DNA of 64,000 nt, taken from the NCBI GenBank assembly GCA_011392765.1, contig WYCW01000004.1, positions 884,205 to 948,204 on the forward strand, written 5' to 3'. The DNA comes from Candidatus Thiosymbion ectosymbiont of Catanema sp. Cochon2018. GTDB lineage: Bacteria > Pseudomonadota > Gammaproteobacteria > Chromatiales > Chromatiaceae. Below the pieces are notes generated by a model. That model saw only the letters and a program-made list of their open reading frames with translations. It was not told the DNA's origin and made no database searches. The position numbers and the translations under genes were made by a program. Below are positions 16,887-26,886 of the stretch, piece after piece; the first letter of the stretch is position 1, and each line of letters opens with the position of its first letter.

Positions 16887-17925
16887 ATGACGGTCGACCG
16901 CGACGAGCTCGAACGATGCCTTGATAAGCTGCGGGGGCAGGTGTCCGATCTCCGGGCAGGTCTCTTCGGGCCGGGCTCCATGGCGTGGGAGATCGAGCGC
17001 GAGATGATCCTCCTGGCCGGCGGCGGGAGGGCGACCCTGTTGCAACTCGCCCATCCCTTCGTCGCCTACGCGATCGAGCAACACTCGGTGACCAAGTCCG
17101 GGCAGTGTTATAACTCTGTTATTACAGGGGCGCAAGATATTGATTAGCATATCTATTTGAACCCTGAGAAACAAAGTTGGAACACCACCCAAGTCCGATC
17201 TCGCCGGGCGCTTCGAGCGGACGTTCGCCAACGTCTATGCGATGGCATTCGGTGACCTCGAGAGCGCCATCCGATCCGCGAGACGGGTCTGGAGCATCCA
17301 CTCGCGGGTCCATGGGGAGATCACCGACGATGCGGGACGGTTCCCGAAGGGCAGCCGCTACGAGGCGCTGGATGCCGATGCCCTCGTCTGGGTCTGGTCG
17401 ACGCTCGTCGATTCGGCGGTAGTGGTGTTCGAGCTGGCCGTACGGACCCTCGATCATCACGAAAAGAAGCGCTACTACGACGAATCTAAGCTGTTCGCGC
17501 TCCTGTTCGGGATTCGGGGCGAGGACCTGCCTGCCGACTGGTCGGAGTTCGGGCGCTATAACCGCGAGATGTGGGTCTCGGACACGCTCGCCGTGAACCG
17601 CCCGGCCGCCGAGGTGTCTCGTTTCCTGCTCACCCCGCGCCGGCCCTGGCTGCGCACGTTCGTCGACGAGTACGAGGTGCTGACCGCCGGCATGATGCCG
17701 CACAGTCTGAGGGAGGAATACGGGCTTGCGTACTCGCCTCGTCGGTTCCGCCAGGCAGCAAGGCGCTTGCGGATGCTCCATCGCATGACCCCGCACCGCC
17801 TTCGCTACACGCCGTCGTACATCGAGGCCCGGCGGCGCCTGAAGGGTGTGGACGCGCGCGATTACGTCGGGTGGTTCCTCTACCGGGGGATGATGAAGGT
17901 GCTTCTCCCACCGCCCGGTGGTTGA
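16887..17925 (+). pseudogene. DUF2236 oxygenase-like gene, interrupted by a MITE
   Basis: The 5' part ends in GPGSMAWEIEREMILLAGGG and LLQLAHPFVAYAIEQHS; the 3' part resumes DLAGRFERTFANVYAMAFGD. Together they form a DUF2236 protein (the latex-clearing-protein/MpaB-like family, haem-binding in studied members). An 89-bp MITE with an 8-bp duplication CAAGTCCG breaks the frame after the His-containing helix. Removing the MITE and one repeat rejoins the frame as T-K-S-D-L. The start is uncertain: a GTG at 16836 is the alternative. The TGA stop abuts another repeat. Confidence 0.88.
17101..17189. mobile_element. MITE family B, copy 2, inserted in the DUF2236 gene
   Basis: This 89-bp element has ends GGCAGTGTTATAAC and GTTGGAACACCACC. 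The 8-bp duplication CAAGTCCG lies at 17093-17100 and 17190-17197. Confidence 0.92.
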
Positions 17926-18097
17926 GAGGCTGTCTAGGGGGCGTTCTCAATTAAGCCAAATCCATGTAGCGCAGGCGTCCCGCCTGCCGGAACGCGGGCG
18001 TTTCGCCCGCGGGTTGCAGGCGAGACGCCTGCGTTACACCCCGCTGTGTTTATTTGCGTCCATTTGCGTTGATTTGCGGCAAAAAAACAGGACCTAG
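17926..18097. repeat. Composite repeat between the DUF2236 and coq7 stop codons
   Basis: GAGGCTGTCT, a MITE-D end, starts right after the DUF2236 TGA. It is cut by CTAG (17934), which begins a GGGGGCGTTCTCAATTAAGCC module ending at CTAG 18094-18097, the coq7 stop. Inside are the GCGCAGGCGTCCCGCCTGC hairpin and the word CGCAAATCAACGCAAAT on the minus strand. Confidence 0.8.
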
Positions 18098-18738
18098 ACC
18101 CAATAAACACTGCGGGTCATGACCTTCGATGCCAGGCGCATGGCGAGCTTGACCGGTCCCGGCAGGGTTGCGCCGCCGGCGGCCTTGGCCACCTCCGCAT
18201 GGTGCATCTCGTCCGTCTTCATCTCATCGAGAACGGCGCGGGTCTTGCGATCGGTAACGGGAATCTCGGCCAGGTGCCCATCGAGGTGATTCTCCACCTG
18301 GCGCTCGGTCTCGACCACGAAGCCCAGGCTCCATTTGTCGCCCACCAGTCCGGCGAGGGCACCGATCGTAAAAGAGCCTGCGTACCACAAGGGATTGAGG
18401 AGGCTCTTGCGGTCGCCGAGCTCACCGATGCGGGTCTCACACCAGTGGAGGTGGTCGTTCTCTTCCCGGGCCGAGCGTTCCATACTCTGTTGCACCTCGG
18501 GTCGACGGGCGGTAAGGGCCTGGCCCTGATACAGGGCTTGGGCGCATACCTCCCCGGTGTGGTTGATCCGCATCAGGCGTGCGATGTGTTTGCGTTCCTG
18601 CTCGGAGAACTCGGCCTCGGCGATGCCTTTGGCCGGATTGGGCCGGCCGGTAGTCGGTGGCCTGCCGAAGACGGTGCGTACGGCCTGGTCGAGATTGACC
18701 AGGACCCGGTCGATGGGGCTGAAGTTGCGTGTAGTCAT
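18094..18738 (-). CDS. coq7: Demethoxyubiquinone hydroxylase Coq7
   Basis: This 214-aa di-iron protein has [46 protein letters not shown] and [14 protein letters not shown] supplying the Glu and His iron ligands. It hydroxylates 2-polyprenyl-3-methyl-6-methoxy-1,4-benzoquinol in ubiquinone biosynthesis. It belongs to the bacterial long form with an N-terminal extension. The TAG stop coincides with the CTAG of the adjoining repeat. Confidence 0.95.
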   Translation of the reverse strand: MTTRNFSPIDRVLVNLDQAVRTVFGRPPTTGRPNPAKGIAEAEFSEQERKHIARLMRINHTGEVCAQALYQGQALTARRPEVQQSMERSAREENDHLHWCETRIGELGDRKSLLNPLWYAGSFTIGALAGLVGDKWSLGFVVETERQVENHLDGHLAEIPVTDRKTRAVLDEMKTDEMHHAEVAKAAGGATLPGPVKLAMRLASKVMTRSVYWV

Positions 18739-18769
18739 GGCTGCTGAAGGTAGAATGCCTTGAGAGACC

Positions 18770-18974
18770 CGAATCTTTACAAATGAGTCAGGTTTGTGCA
18801 GTGCACAAATCGGGATCGGGATCGGGATCGAAATCGAGATTCCGATTGCGATCCCGATCCCGATTTCGACCTACCCCGGCTCTCCAACGGCTGGTTGGGC
18901 GTAGGAGATGGGGCCTCACGGGAGAGGGGCTTTTGGGGCATCATGCCTCGTCGGTCTGAGGCGAAGCCTCGCTG
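18770..18974. repeat. CGAGGC-family module with GATCGG array, no clear YTAR at its ends
   Basis: GACCCGAATCTTTACAAATG to GAGGCGAAGCCTCGCTGG; the hexamer array reads ATCGGG then CGATCCCG. The end is CTGG instead of CTAG, so the boundary has decayed. Confidence 0.7.
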
Positions 18975-19052
18975 GATTGTGCGCCGGCAGTGCGGCAGGT
19001 TCAAGGAAACATGATAACCTGCGCTCCTATTCCCAAGTCGGGTCTGTCGCTC

Positions 19053-19370
19053 ATGTCTTACTACCGCTACCATGTGTTTTTCTGCACCAACCGGCGCGAC
19101 GACGGCAGCCAGTGTTGCGCTCGGTGCAATGCGTCGGGTCTGCGCGACCACCTCAAGCAACGTTCCAAGGAGCTCGGTCTCACAGGTCCGGGGGGCGTTC
19201 GCATCAATACGGCAGGGTGCCTGGACCGGTGCGCCGCCGGTCCGGTGATCGTGGTCTATCCCGAGGCTACCTGGTACACCTATGTCGATCGGGAAGACCT
19301 CGAAGAGATCCTGGCCGAGCACCTGATCGGGGGCCGCATCGTGGAACGCCTGCGGTTAAATGCTGAATGA
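19053..19370 (+). CDS. Thioredoxin-like [2Fe-2S] ferredoxin
   Basis: This 105-aa protein starts MSYYRYHVFFCTN and has the four-Cys arrangement of thioredoxin-fold ferredoxins: an N-terminal Cys in FFCTN, CCARCN and GCLDRCAAGP, with VVYPEATWYTYV. The track starts 21 codons earlier, but those residues match nothing in the family and run through repeat-like sequence. It probably transfers electrons in the cytoplasm; partner unknown. A GATGAGT tandem follows the stop. Confidence 0.88.
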   Translation: MSYYRYHVFFCTNRRDDGSQCCARCNASGLRDHLKQRSKELGLTGPGGVRINTAGCLDRCAAGPVIVVYPEATWYTYVDREDLEEILAEHLIGGRIVERLRLNAE

Positions 19371-19398
19371 TGAGTGATGAGTGATGAGTGATGAATGC
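19368..19398. repeat. GTGATGA tandem directly after a stop codon
   Basis: TGATGAGTGATGAGTGATGA and continuation start at the ferredoxin stop. A similar string starts on the fadL stop at 43771. Confidence 0.7.
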
Positions 19399-19424
19399 GG
19401 AGGCGGTCGGGTCGGACTAGGATC

Positions 19425-19700
19425 CTTGAGGGACCCAGGGCGAGCGCGCATGAATCCTCCCGAAAACATGATCTTGTAGGATGTGGTGAGCCGTGGCCCC
19501 AGGGACCTGCCTGCGGCAGGCAGGTTCCTAGCCTCACCGCATTCTACCCTGTCCATGTTGTCCACTCAGTCCATGTGGTCCATGGTGGGAACCGCAAGCT
19601 TCGAGGTAACCACTATGGACAACATGGACTCAGTGGACAGATGTCGGACACACCACCGTCCAAAGACGCGGTTCGGTCGCCTGCCTGCGGCAGGCAGGTT
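19425..19700. repeat. Cluster of palindromic words
   Basis: It contains CCTGCCTGCGGCAGGCAGG, an inverted TCCATGTTGTCCACT/AGTGGACA pair and GGGAACCGCAAGCTTCGAGG. The same block occurs inverted near 49890-50035. No gene is seen in 19371-19965. Confidence 0.7.
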
Positions 19701-19965
19701 CCTGACCTCACCCCCTCCTACTTGCTTGCAGTACCCGCCTGATAATGCCGACAGCTCCTAGGCTCCCGGCAGCCGGCGCCTGGAAGCCGGCAACCCGCAC
19801 CCATCCCGTCGGCCCCCACGGGCACCTTGACGAAATCCTCTCCATGGGCAAGGATTAGGCGCTTGAAGGGAGCACGTTCCCTGCAACCGGCGAAAAACAA
19901 ACCGGACCCGCGGGCCTTCATGGGCCTACCACCACCCGTCCCCAAAACGTGAGGAGTGTTCTGCC

Positions 19966-20955
19966 GTGGCAAAAACCCCCGTTCGAGTCGCAGTTACCGG
20001 CGCCGCCGGCCAGATCGGTTACGCAACCCTGTTTCGCATCGCCTCCGGCGAGATGTTGGGTAAGGACCAGCCCGTCATCCTGCAGCTGTTGGAATTGCCG
20101 ATGGAGAAACCGCAAAGCGCCCTCAAGGGCGTGATGATGGAGCTCGACGATTGTGCGTTCCCCCTGTTGACCAACATGATCGGCACCGGCGATCCCAAGG
20201 TGGCGTTCAAAGACGTCGACTACGCCCTGCTGATCGGCGCCAAGCCCCGCGGGCCGGGGATGGAGCGTAAAGATCTCTTGATGGACAACGCCAAGATCTT
20301 CATCGAGCAAGGGAAAGCCCTCAATGAGGTTGCCGCGCGCGAGGTGCGGGTCATCGTGGTCGGTAATCCGGCCAACACCAATGCCTACATCGCCAAGAGC
20401 TCCGCCCCGGACCTGCCCGCCGCCAACTTCACCTCCATGATGCGGCTCGACCACAATCGGGCGGTCTCGCAGTTGGCCACCCGGACCAAAAAGGCGGTCT
20501 CGGACATCGAAAAGATGGTGGTCTGGGGCAACCACTCGCCCACCATGTACCCGGACCTGCGTTTTACGACCGTGGCCGGTCAGGAAGCCAAGAAACTGGT
20601 GAACGACGAGACCTGGTACCGCGAGACCTACATCCCCACCGTCGGCAAGCGGGGCGCGGCCATCATCCAGGCCCGCGGCGCCTCCTCGGCGGCCAGCGCG
20701 GGCAATGCGGCCATCGACCACATGCGCGACTGGATGCTGGGCAGCAACGGCCGCTGGGTGACCATGGGCGTGGTTTCGGACGGCGCCTACGGGATTCCCG
20801 AGGGCCTGATCTACGGCTTCCCCTGCACCTGTACCGCCGGTAAGTACGAGGTCATCAAGGGCCTCGATATCGACGACTTCTCCCGCGAGAAGATGAACTT
20901 CACCCTCAAGGAGCTCGAAGAAGAACGCGAAGGTGTCAAGGGCCTTCTCGGCTGA
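19966..20955 (+). CDS. mdh: Malate dehydrogenase
   Basis: This 329-aa protein has the NAD-binding [42 protein letters not shown], the catalytic LDHNRA with the proton-relay WGNHSP, and [12 protein letters not shown]. It is the LDH-like type of malate dehydrogenase found in many proteobacteria and interconverts malate and oxaloacetate in the TCA cycle. The start is GTG with GAGGAG about eleven bases upstream. A strong hairpin follows the stop. Confidence 0.96.
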   Translation: MAKTPVRVAVTGAAGQIGYATLFRIASGEMLGKDQPVILQLLELPMEKPQSALKGVMMELDDCAFPLLTNMIGTGDPKVAFKDVDYALLIGAKPRGPGMERKDLLMDNAKIFIEQGKALNEVAAREVRVIVVGNPANTNAYIAKSSAPDLPAANFTSMMRLDHNRAVSQLATRTKKAVSDIEKMVVWGNHSPTMYPDLRFTTVAGQEAKKLVNDETWYRETYIPTVGKRGAAIIQARGASSAASAGNAAIDHMRDWMLGSNGRWVTMGVVSDGAYGIPEGLIYGFPCTCTAGKYEVIKGLDIDDFSREKMNFTLKELEEEREGVKGLLG

Positions 20956-20964
20956 CCCCCTCGT

Positions 20965-21000
20965 CGCGCCCGTGTCTTCGCGCTCGAAGACACGGGCGCG
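20965..21000. terminator. 16-bp perfect hairpin after mdh
   Basis: CGCGCCCGTGTCTTCG is exactly mirrored around CGCT. There is no U tract downstream on the plus strand, so it may stabilise the mdh mRNA instead of terminating it. Confidence 0.45.
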
Positions 21001-21048
21001 AAAACCGGCCGGCCAGTCCGTATTGGTGGGCGCAGCCCACCCTACGAC

Positions 21049-21380
21049 CAGCGAGGCTTCGCCTCGGACCGACGAGGCATGAAGACCCCAAAAGCCCCTC
21101 TCCCGTAAGGCCCTATCTCCTCCGCCCAACCAGCCGTTGAAGAGCCAAGGTAGGTCGAAGTCGAAATCGAAATCGGAATCTCGATCCCGATTTGTGCACT
21201 GCACCAAAAACTCACACTCGGGTGGGCTGTGCCCATTGCTTTTTTTGTCCGCAGATTACGCAGATTCTCACAGATTAAAAACAGAAGTAATCTGTGAAAA
21301 TCTGCGTAATCTGTGGATAACAAGCTCGTGCGCTGCACAAAAAATTCATGGCTCGTCGGTCTGAGGCGAAGCCTCGCTAG
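21049..21380. repeat. CGAGGC module with nested AATCTGCGTAATCTG palindrome
   Basis: GATCGG-array sequence leads into CCGCAGATTACGCAGATTCT mirrored by AATCTGCGTAATCTGTGG, then the other family end at CTAG 21377-21380. Confidence 0.75.
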
Positions 21381-21660
21381 GGAAATGGTCGAGCGCAGGC
21401 AAAAGCCATACCTCTATTCTCGGCGCTGATTCGACATCGGCTCCCGGATCCATCGGATATCGCGTGTCCTGTCCTTTTCCTGACAGCAGGACCGCCCGCC
21501 AATTATCGCAGACCTGATAGGTAAGACCCTATCGGTCAGCTCAACTCCTTCGAAAACCTTGAAAATCGATCCGAGATGCGGGCGTTTCGGATTAGGCACG
21601 GTATTTGCTTAAAATTCTTTATGGATTCCGGGCCGCTCACGATCATGGCAGGACACCCCG

Positions 21661-21855
21661 GACATTTTGGAGTGCGGCGGCAACCCTTACCCCAGTCCCT
21701 ACCGGAATCCGCGGTGCCTGACTTGGCCACCGGGTTGGCCAGGGTGCGCCGGCCCGCCGCCGCTTTGGATTCGGCGACCCATCCGTCCCCGGCAAAGATG
21801 TTGCAGTTACGGGAAAGCGCCGTCGCCGCGGCGGGTGGAGAACCCGGCGTCCAGT
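21661..21855. repeat. Dispersed repeat of about 190 bp (copy at 29917-30105)
   Basis: TTTTGGAGTGCGGCGGCAA, CCGCCGCTTTGGATTCGGC and GAAAGCGCCGTCGCCGCGGC occur in the same order near 29920-30100. No intact ORF is shared, so I treat it as a non-coding repeat. 21381-21660 shows nothing I can name. Confidence 0.75.
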
Positions 21856-21859
21856 CCAC

Positions 21860-21879
21860 AACGTGAATATATTCACGTT
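21860..21879. promoter_or_regulatory. Perfect 20-bp palindrome, probable operator of the XRE regulator
   Basis: AACGTGAATATATTCACGTT is perfectly self-complementary and lies 43 bases before the regulator's ATG. XRE proteins bind such palindromes as dimers, so autoregulation is likely. Confidence 0.7.
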
Positions 21880-21922
21880 AAATATAGCATGAGAATTGCG
21901 CAGTCAGGTAATTTTTTAGAAT

Positions 21923-22282
21923 ATGAGCACATTCGGCGAACGGGTTGCTACTACGAGGGAACGCCTACGGTTACGGCAGACCGACCTTGCCGCGCGGGTC
22001 GGGGTGACGCCGGGCTCGATCAACAAGATCGAGTCCGGCGAAACCAAGGGGGCGAAACCCAGTACCCTGGCGGCCTTGGCGCGCGCACTCGGGGTCAGCA
22101 TGGAATGGTTGGCAACCGGCAAGGAGGGATATGTATTGGAGGCGGCGGGCGACTATGCTTCGGAGCAGATGGCCCGCCTGCTGGCAGCCTGGGAGGGCCT
22201 GCCGCTCAATCTGCGGGTGCCCCTGTTGGCACTCATCGAGGCCATGGCGGGGATAGAGGATTCGAGCGTCGAATCGGATTGA
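21923..22282 (+). CDS. XRE-family transcriptional regulator
   Basis: This 119-aa protein has an N-terminal helix-turn-helix (RLRQTDLAARVGVTPGSINK IESGETKGAKPSTLAALARA, residues about 17-57) and a C-terminal helical part that probably dimerises. The spacing is that of phage-repressor-type regulators. It stands alone behind a perfect palindrome. Target genes other than itself cannot be inferred; repeats surround it on both sides. Confidence 0.85.
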   Translation: MSTFGERVATTRERLRLRQTDLAARVGVTPGSINKIESGETKGAKPSTLAALARALGVSMEWLATGKEGYVLEAAGDYASEQMARLLAAWEGLPLNLRVPLLALIEAMAGIEDSSVESD

Positions 22283-22348
22283 TACCTGCCACTACCCGTA
22301 ACCTTCTACATCCGCTGCCATAACAGGCAGTAGACGGGGCGTGAGGGG

Positions 22349-22436
22349 ATAGTGTTATAACTCTGTTGTTTCCGAGCACACAAGGTCTTGATTAGCATCG
22401 CTGTTTGAACCCTGAAAACAAAGTTGGAACACTACC
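22349..22436. mobile_element. MITE family B, copy 3
   Basis: AGTGTTATAACTCTGTTGTT to AAAGTTGGAACACTACC matches the copy in DUF2236. I see no clear target duplication. Confidence 0.75.
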
Positions 22437-22461
22437 TTATCGGCACTTGGGTACTGCTGCA

Positions 22462-22681
22462 CTAGGATTCCTTGAGGGACCCGAATCTTTACCAATGAGT
22501 CAAGTTTGTGCAGTGCACAAATCGGGATCGGGATCGAAATCGAGATTCCGATTGCGATACCGATACCGATTTCGACCTACCCTGGCTCTCCAACGGCTGG
22601 TTGGGCGTAGGAGATGGGGCCTTACGGAAGAGGAGCTTTGGGGGCCTCGTGCCTCGTCGGTCTGAGGCGAAGCCTCGCTAG
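22462..22681. repeat. YTAR module, CGAGGC family with GATCGG array
   Basis: Runs CTAG to CTAG; shares its right CTAG with the next module. Confidence 0.8.
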
Positions 22682-22890
22682 GGTCCCTTGAGGGACCCAC
22701 ATCTTTACAAATGAGTCAAATTTGTGCATTGCATAACAAAGAGGCCTCTTTTTTTATCCACAGATTACGCAGATTTCCACAGATTATTTTGTCTTTCATC
22801 TGTGGAAATCTGCGTAATCTGCGGATAAAAGATGGCGCCGGAACGAGCCGGAAATTCACCCCTCGTCGGTCTGAGGCGAAGCCTCGCTAG
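22678..22890. repeat. YTAR module ending on the stop codon of the DUF255 gene
   Basis: A CGAGGC-family copy whose insert is CCACAGATTACGCAGATTTC mirrored by AAATCTGCGTAATCTGCGG. Its right CTAG (22887-22890) contains the complement of the neighbouring TAG stop. Confidence 0.8.
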
Positions 22891-24950
22891 GCAGTCAGCC
22901 GCTCCAGTGCTTCGAGGTCCTCCAGGGGCGCCTCGCATCTGGTCCCGAAACAGGGATAGGCCCGAGTCCCGGCGCCCGGCGTCATAGCCCCCAGACTGCC
23001 CGGCAGCCCCTCCTCGGTGGCCGGGATGGCGAGCACCAGGCGCCGGGGGGCATAGGTACGCTGGGCGATTTCGGCCCAGTGCGTCAGGTCGTCGCCCGTG
23101 CCGCGGATAACGAGGGTCTGCGGGGGCTCCAGGTGCTCTTCCAGGGCGGCGAGTAGGCTGGCGTGAGCGTAAGGCAGGCGATGCATCTGCTCGGCGGCCA
23201 GGGCGAGGGTCCCCTGGGCAGCGGTGAGGTAACGGGTCTCGCTCAGCAGGTAGCCGAGGCGCTGCAGCGCCCGCGCAGCCACCCCGTTGCCGGCGGGCAC
23301 CGACTCGTCCCCCAGCGGCTTGGGTCGATGGATGAGTCGCTCATGGTCGTCCGAGGTAAAGAAAAAGCCCCCTTGTTGCGGGTCTGCGAAGCGGTCGAGC
23401 AGAACCTCAGCGAGTGCCGATGCCAACTCCAGATCCGCGCGTCGCCACCGGGCCTGCAGGAGCTCCAGCAAGGCGTCGATCAGGTAGGCATAGTCGTCCA
23501 GATAGGCGTTGAGGCGGGCCTTGCCGTCCTGGTAGGTGGCGAGCAGGCGCCCGTTCCGCCACAGCTCGGCACGGATGAAGTCGAGGGCACCTTGGGCGGA
23601 CGCCAGGTAGTCGGCGCGCTTCAGCACCCGCGCGGCTCGGGCCATACCCTTGATAGCCAAACCGTTCCAGGCTGTGAGCACCTTTTCGTCACGGCCCGGA
23701 CGGACCCGCCCCTCCCGGACGGTGAGGAGCTTGTGCCGCGCCGTTTCCAGCAGGGCGGCGACTGACGCTCGGGTTGTCCCCAGGTCGCGGGCCACCTGGT
23801 TGGCGGTGCGGTGGCCGTGCAGGTGCCACTTGCCCTCGAAGTTCGGTTCCCGGTCCAGGCCGTAGACGGCGGCGAACGGGGCGTACTCCTCGGCCGTGAG
23901 CAGGCGCGCGATCTCTTTGCGGTCCCAGACGTAGAATTTGCCTTCTTCACCCTCGCTGTCCGCATCGAGGGTCGAGTAGTAACCGCCCGCAGGCGACTGC
24001 ATCTCACGTATCACCCAATCGGCGGTGGCGACGGCGGCATCCCGGAACAGGGGATCACCCGTGATCTGCCAGGCATCGCAGCACAGGGCGAGCAGGGGCC
24101 CGTTGTCGTAGAGCATTTTTTCGAAGTGGGGGATCATCCACTGGTCGTCCACCGAGTAGCGGCAGAAGCCCCCGCCGAGCTGGTCGTTGAGTCCGCCGCG
24201 GATCATGCGCTCCAGAGTGAAGGTCGCCGGGTGCAGGGTCTCCCGGTCCGGCGTTCCGTCCGCTTGGGTTGCCGCGAAGCGGCGCAGCAGGAGTTCCAGG
24301 TCCGTGACATGGGGGAACTTCGGGGCCTGTCCGAACCCGCCGTGGCGGGCATCGAAGCTGTCGCCGAGCTGGCGCCGGGCCGCTGCCAGGGGCGTTGCGT
24401 CCGGAATCTCGCCGGCCCCGTCGGGGGCGAGCCGGGCCAAGGCATCCAGCACGGTGCGGTTTTGCTCCCAGATGGCGTCCCTTTGCTCGCGATAGGCGGT
24501 CGCGACGCCCTCGAGCAGCTGGGAAAATGCGGGCAGCCCGTGCCTGGACTCCGGTGGGAAGTAGGTCCCGGTAAAGAAGGGGCACTGGTCGTCCGGGGTC
24601 AAGAATACGGTCAGGGGCCAGCCGCCCGGACGCTTGGCCAGAAGCTGGTGGGCGCTCTGGTAGATCTTGTCCAGGTCCGGGCGTTCCTCCCGGTCCACCT
24701 TGATGTTGACGAAGAGCCGATTCATGACCTGGGCCGTGTGCGGATCTTCGAAGGATTCGTGGGCCATCACATGGCACCAATGGCACGCGGAGTAGCCGAT
24801 GGAGAGCAGGATAGGCCGATCCTGGTCGCGGGCGAGCGCCAGGGCTTCTGCGCACCAGGGCCACCAATCGACGGGATTGGCCGCGTGTTGCCGGAGATAG
24901 GGGCTGGTGGCGTCCGCGAGGCGGTTGCCGGAAGCGGTCGAGTCCGACAT
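22887..24950 (-). CDS. DUF255/YyaL thioredoxin-domain protein
   Basis: The 687-aa product starts [20 protein letters not shown] and has the DUF255 hallmark [16 protein letters not shown] and [19 protein letters not shown] with a CxxC redox pair, then [14 protein letters not shown] and a six-hairpin-glycosidase-like C-terminal part ([30 protein letters not shown]). The family is widespread but its physiological role is unclear. AGGAGA lies six bases before this ATG, so I reject the track start 23 codons upstream. The stop lies on a repeat CTAG. Confidence 0.93.
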   Translation of the reverse strand: MSDSTASGNRLADATSPYLRQHAANPVDWWPWCAEALALARDQDRPILLSIGYSACHWCHVMAHESFEDPHTAQVMNRLFVNIKVDREERPDLDKIYQSAHQLLAKRPGGWPLTVFLTPDDQCPFFTGTYFPPESRHGLPAFSQLLEGVATAYREQRDAIWEQNRTVLDALARLAPDGAGEIPDATPLAAARRQLGDSFDARHGGFGQAPKFPHVTDLELLLRRFAATQADGTPDRETLHPATFTLERMIRGGLNDQLGGGFCRYSVDDQWMIPHFEKMLYDNGPLLALCCDAWQITGDPLFRDAAVATADWVIREMQSPAGGYYSTLDADSEGEEGKFYVWDRKEIARLLTAEEYAPFAAVYGLDREPNFEGKWHLHGHRTANQVARDLGTTRASVAALLETARHKLLTVREGRVRPGRDEKVLTAWNGLAIKGMARAARVLKRADYLASAQGALDFIRAELWRNGRLLATYQDGKARLNAYLDDYAYLIDALLELLQARWRRADLELASALAEVLLDRFADPQQGGFFFTSDDHERLIHRPKPLGDESVPAGNGVAARALQRLGYLLSETRYLTAAQGTLALAAEQMHRLPYAHASLLAALEEHLEPPQTLVIRGTGDDLTHWAEIAQRTYAPRRLVLAIPATEEGLPGSLGAMTPGAGTRAYPCFGTRCEAPLEDLEALERLTA

Positions 24951-25187
24951 ATCGGCTCTCCTGTGGTGGTGAGGGTAACTGGGACATGGGTGGGCGGCCC
25001 CGAGGTTTCCATGGCCCAAATCCCGCCCAACCGTGTCGGGTCAGTGTTTTGAATTCGCAGATTACGCCGACTTCCACAGATAAAGAAACGAAATAATCCA
25101 TGAAAATCTGCTTAATATACGGATAAGGGCGACTTTGTAGTACTATGCCGCGCCACAGGGCCACTTTCAGTTCGGACTGCTGACAAA

Positions 25188-25847
25188 ATGCCTCCAATTC
25201 CTCCACTTCCGATCCGCCCCCGCTTCCAGGCTCGAATCCAAGCCCAAGGGGAACGCGCAATAGAGTGTGACAAGTCGACTCTGCCGACGGGTACGGCGCC
25301 CGTTGCGGCCGTTTGCCGAGGATCCGCCGCCGCTCGCTATCGGATGTATCTGGTCTGTTTCCTCGCCATGGTAGCGGTCGTCACGCTCACCGGCTGCGCC
25401 AGTAAGCCTGAGCGGATCTGGGCCGACCAGGTCGTAGTCTGGAAATCGAAGCGCAAGATGGCGCTCATTCGGGACGGCAAGGTGATGCACGAATACCGCA
25501 TCGCGCTCGGTGAGCGGCCGTGGGGTCACAAGAGGCAGGAAGGTGACGAGCGGACGCCGGAAGGCGATTACATCCTCGATTGGCGCAATCCCAACAGCCG
25601 TTTTTACAAGTCCATCCATATCTCATACCCCAACCCGCGGGACATTCGATTCGCCCGTGCCATGGGTAGGGACCCCGGCGGTATGATTATGATCCACGGC
25701 CAGCCTGATCACGCCCGATCCCCCAGGTTCAGGGAGAGATACCTGAGCCGGGATTGGACCAACGGTTGCATCGCCGTCCGGAACCCCGAGATGGACGAGA
25801 TCTGGCGCCTGGTTCGTTACGGCACGCCGATCAGGATTCTACCCTGA
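25188..25847 (+). CDS. L,D-transpeptidase (YkuD domain), probable lipoprotein
   Basis: This protein ends in a YkuD catalytic domain: MIMIHGQP and DWTNGCIAVRNPEMDEIW carry the His and nucleophilic Cys that build 3-3 peptidoglycan cross-links or anchor proteins. A hydrophobic stretch ending LTGC before ASK is a lipobox, suggesting an envelope lipoprotein. The start is uncertain: the ATG at 25344 begins right at the hydrophobic stretch but lacks basic residues, whereas the track start adds 52 residues of unclear value. It lies just before lgt, the enzyme that would lipidate it. Confidence 0.88.
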   Translation: MPPIPPLPIRPRFQARIQAQGERAIECDKSTLPTGTAPVAAVCRGSAAARYRMYLVCFLAMVAVVTLTGCASKPERIWADQVVVWKSKRKMALIRDGKVMHEYRIALGERPWGHKRQEGDERTPEGDYILDWRNPNSRFYKSIHISYPNPRDIRFARAMGRDPGGMIMIHGQPDHARSPRFRERYLSRDWTNGCIAVRNPEMDEIWRLVRYGTPIRILP

Positions 25848-25925
25848 GTCCCGAAAGGGTCGGGGGAGGGGCCGTGAATCGAGGCCGTTTCCGCAAGATC
25901 CGGCGGCGAGGGGTATAAGGTCCAC

Positions 25926-26762
25926 ATGTTGAGCTATCCGCAACTCGATCCGGTCGCCCTGTCCCTCGGGCCGCTCAAGGTCCACTGGTACGGACTCATG
26001 TACCTGCTGGGCTTCGCTTGCGTGTGGCTGCTCGGCCGTTACCGCGCCGCGAATCCCGGCTCCGGGTGGGATGCCCGGATGGTGGACGATGCGGTCTTCT
26101 ACAGTGTTATCGGGACCATCCTGGGCGGCCGCCTGGGCTACATGTTCTTCTACGGCTTCGATCAGCTCCTCGCCGATCCTTTGCGCGTGCTGAAGATCTG
26201 GGAAGGCGGCATGTCCTTCCACGGCGGTTTGATCGGAGTAGTGACGGCGCTGTGGCTCTTCGGCCGCCACCGTGGCATGGGCTTCTGGCAGGTCACGGAT
26301 TTCGCCGCCCCTTTGGTGCCGCCGGCGCTATTCGCCGGGCGTATCGGCAACTTCATCAACGGCGAGCTGTGGGGACACCCTACCGACCTCCCCTGGGGCA
26401 TGCGGGTTCCCTGCGAGAGGTTCGGCGAGTACTGTAGGGGATTGGCACCGGGCGCCGAGTGGAGCCCGCCGTTGCATGCCTCCCAGCTCTACGAGGCCGC
26501 GCTGGAGGGCCTGGCCCTGTTCCTGATCCTATGGCTCTTCTCCGCCAAGCCACGGCCGAAGATGGCCATGTCGGGCCTGTTTCTGCTCGGTTACGGTGTC
26601 TTTCGCCTGCTCGTCGAGTCGGTCCGCCTACCGGATGCCCATATCGGCTATCTCGCCTTCGACTGGCTCACCATGGGCCAGATCCTGACCCTGCCGATGG
26701 TCCTGCTCGGGGTATTGTTGCTGGTGCTGGCCTATCGGGGATCCGGCCGGCAGGGGTCGTGA
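25926..26762 (+). CDS. lgt: Prolipoprotein diacylglyceryl transferase
   Basis: This 278-aa, about seven-helix inner-membrane enzyme has VHWYGLMYLLGF, SFHGGLIGV and the Lgt signature GRIGNFINGELWG. It transfers diacylglycerol from phosphatidylglycerol to the lipobox Cys of prolipoproteins. It follows the L,D-transpeptidase by 78 bases. Length and topology are normal. Confidence 0.96.
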   Translation: MLSYPQLDPVALSLGPLKVHWYGLMYLLGFACVWLLGRYRAANPGSGWDARMVDDAVFYSVIGTILGGRLGYMFFYGFDQLLADPLRVLKIWEGGMSFHGGLIGVVTALWLFGRHRGMGFWQVTDFAAPLVPPALFAGRIGNFINGELWGHPTDLPWGMRVPCERFGEYCRGLAPGAEWSPPLHASQLYEAALEGLALFLILWLFSAKPRPKMAMSGLFLLGYGVFRLLVESVRLPDAHIGYLAFDWLTMGQILTLPMVLLGVLLLVLAYRGSGRQGS

Positions 26763-26778
26763 AACAGGGCGAGCGCGT

Positions 26779-26886
26779 ATATACTGCCACACGGCACAAT
26801 CTGCGCATTTCACTCCCTCTCCCTCCGGGAGAGGGCGGGGGCGAGGGGGAAATTCAAAAGCTCAGATTGTGCCGTGTGGCAGTATA
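26779..26886. repeat. Inverted repeat TATACTGCCACACGGCACAATCTG
   Basis: TATACTGCCACACGGCACAA is mirrored by TTGTGCCGTGTGGCAGTATA, enclosing the smaller hairpin CCCTCTCCCTCCGGGAGAGGG. Confidence 0.8.

Noticed and set aside
20965-21000. Firm call of a rho-independent terminator after mdh
   Set aside because: The stem is strong but no U tract follows on the coding strand, so it is kept only at low confidence.
19918-21207. 429-aa minus-strand ORF
   Set aside because: Antisense shadow of mdh running into repeat sequence.
23811-25052. 413-aa plus-strand ORF
   Set aside because: Antisense shadow of the DUF255 gene.
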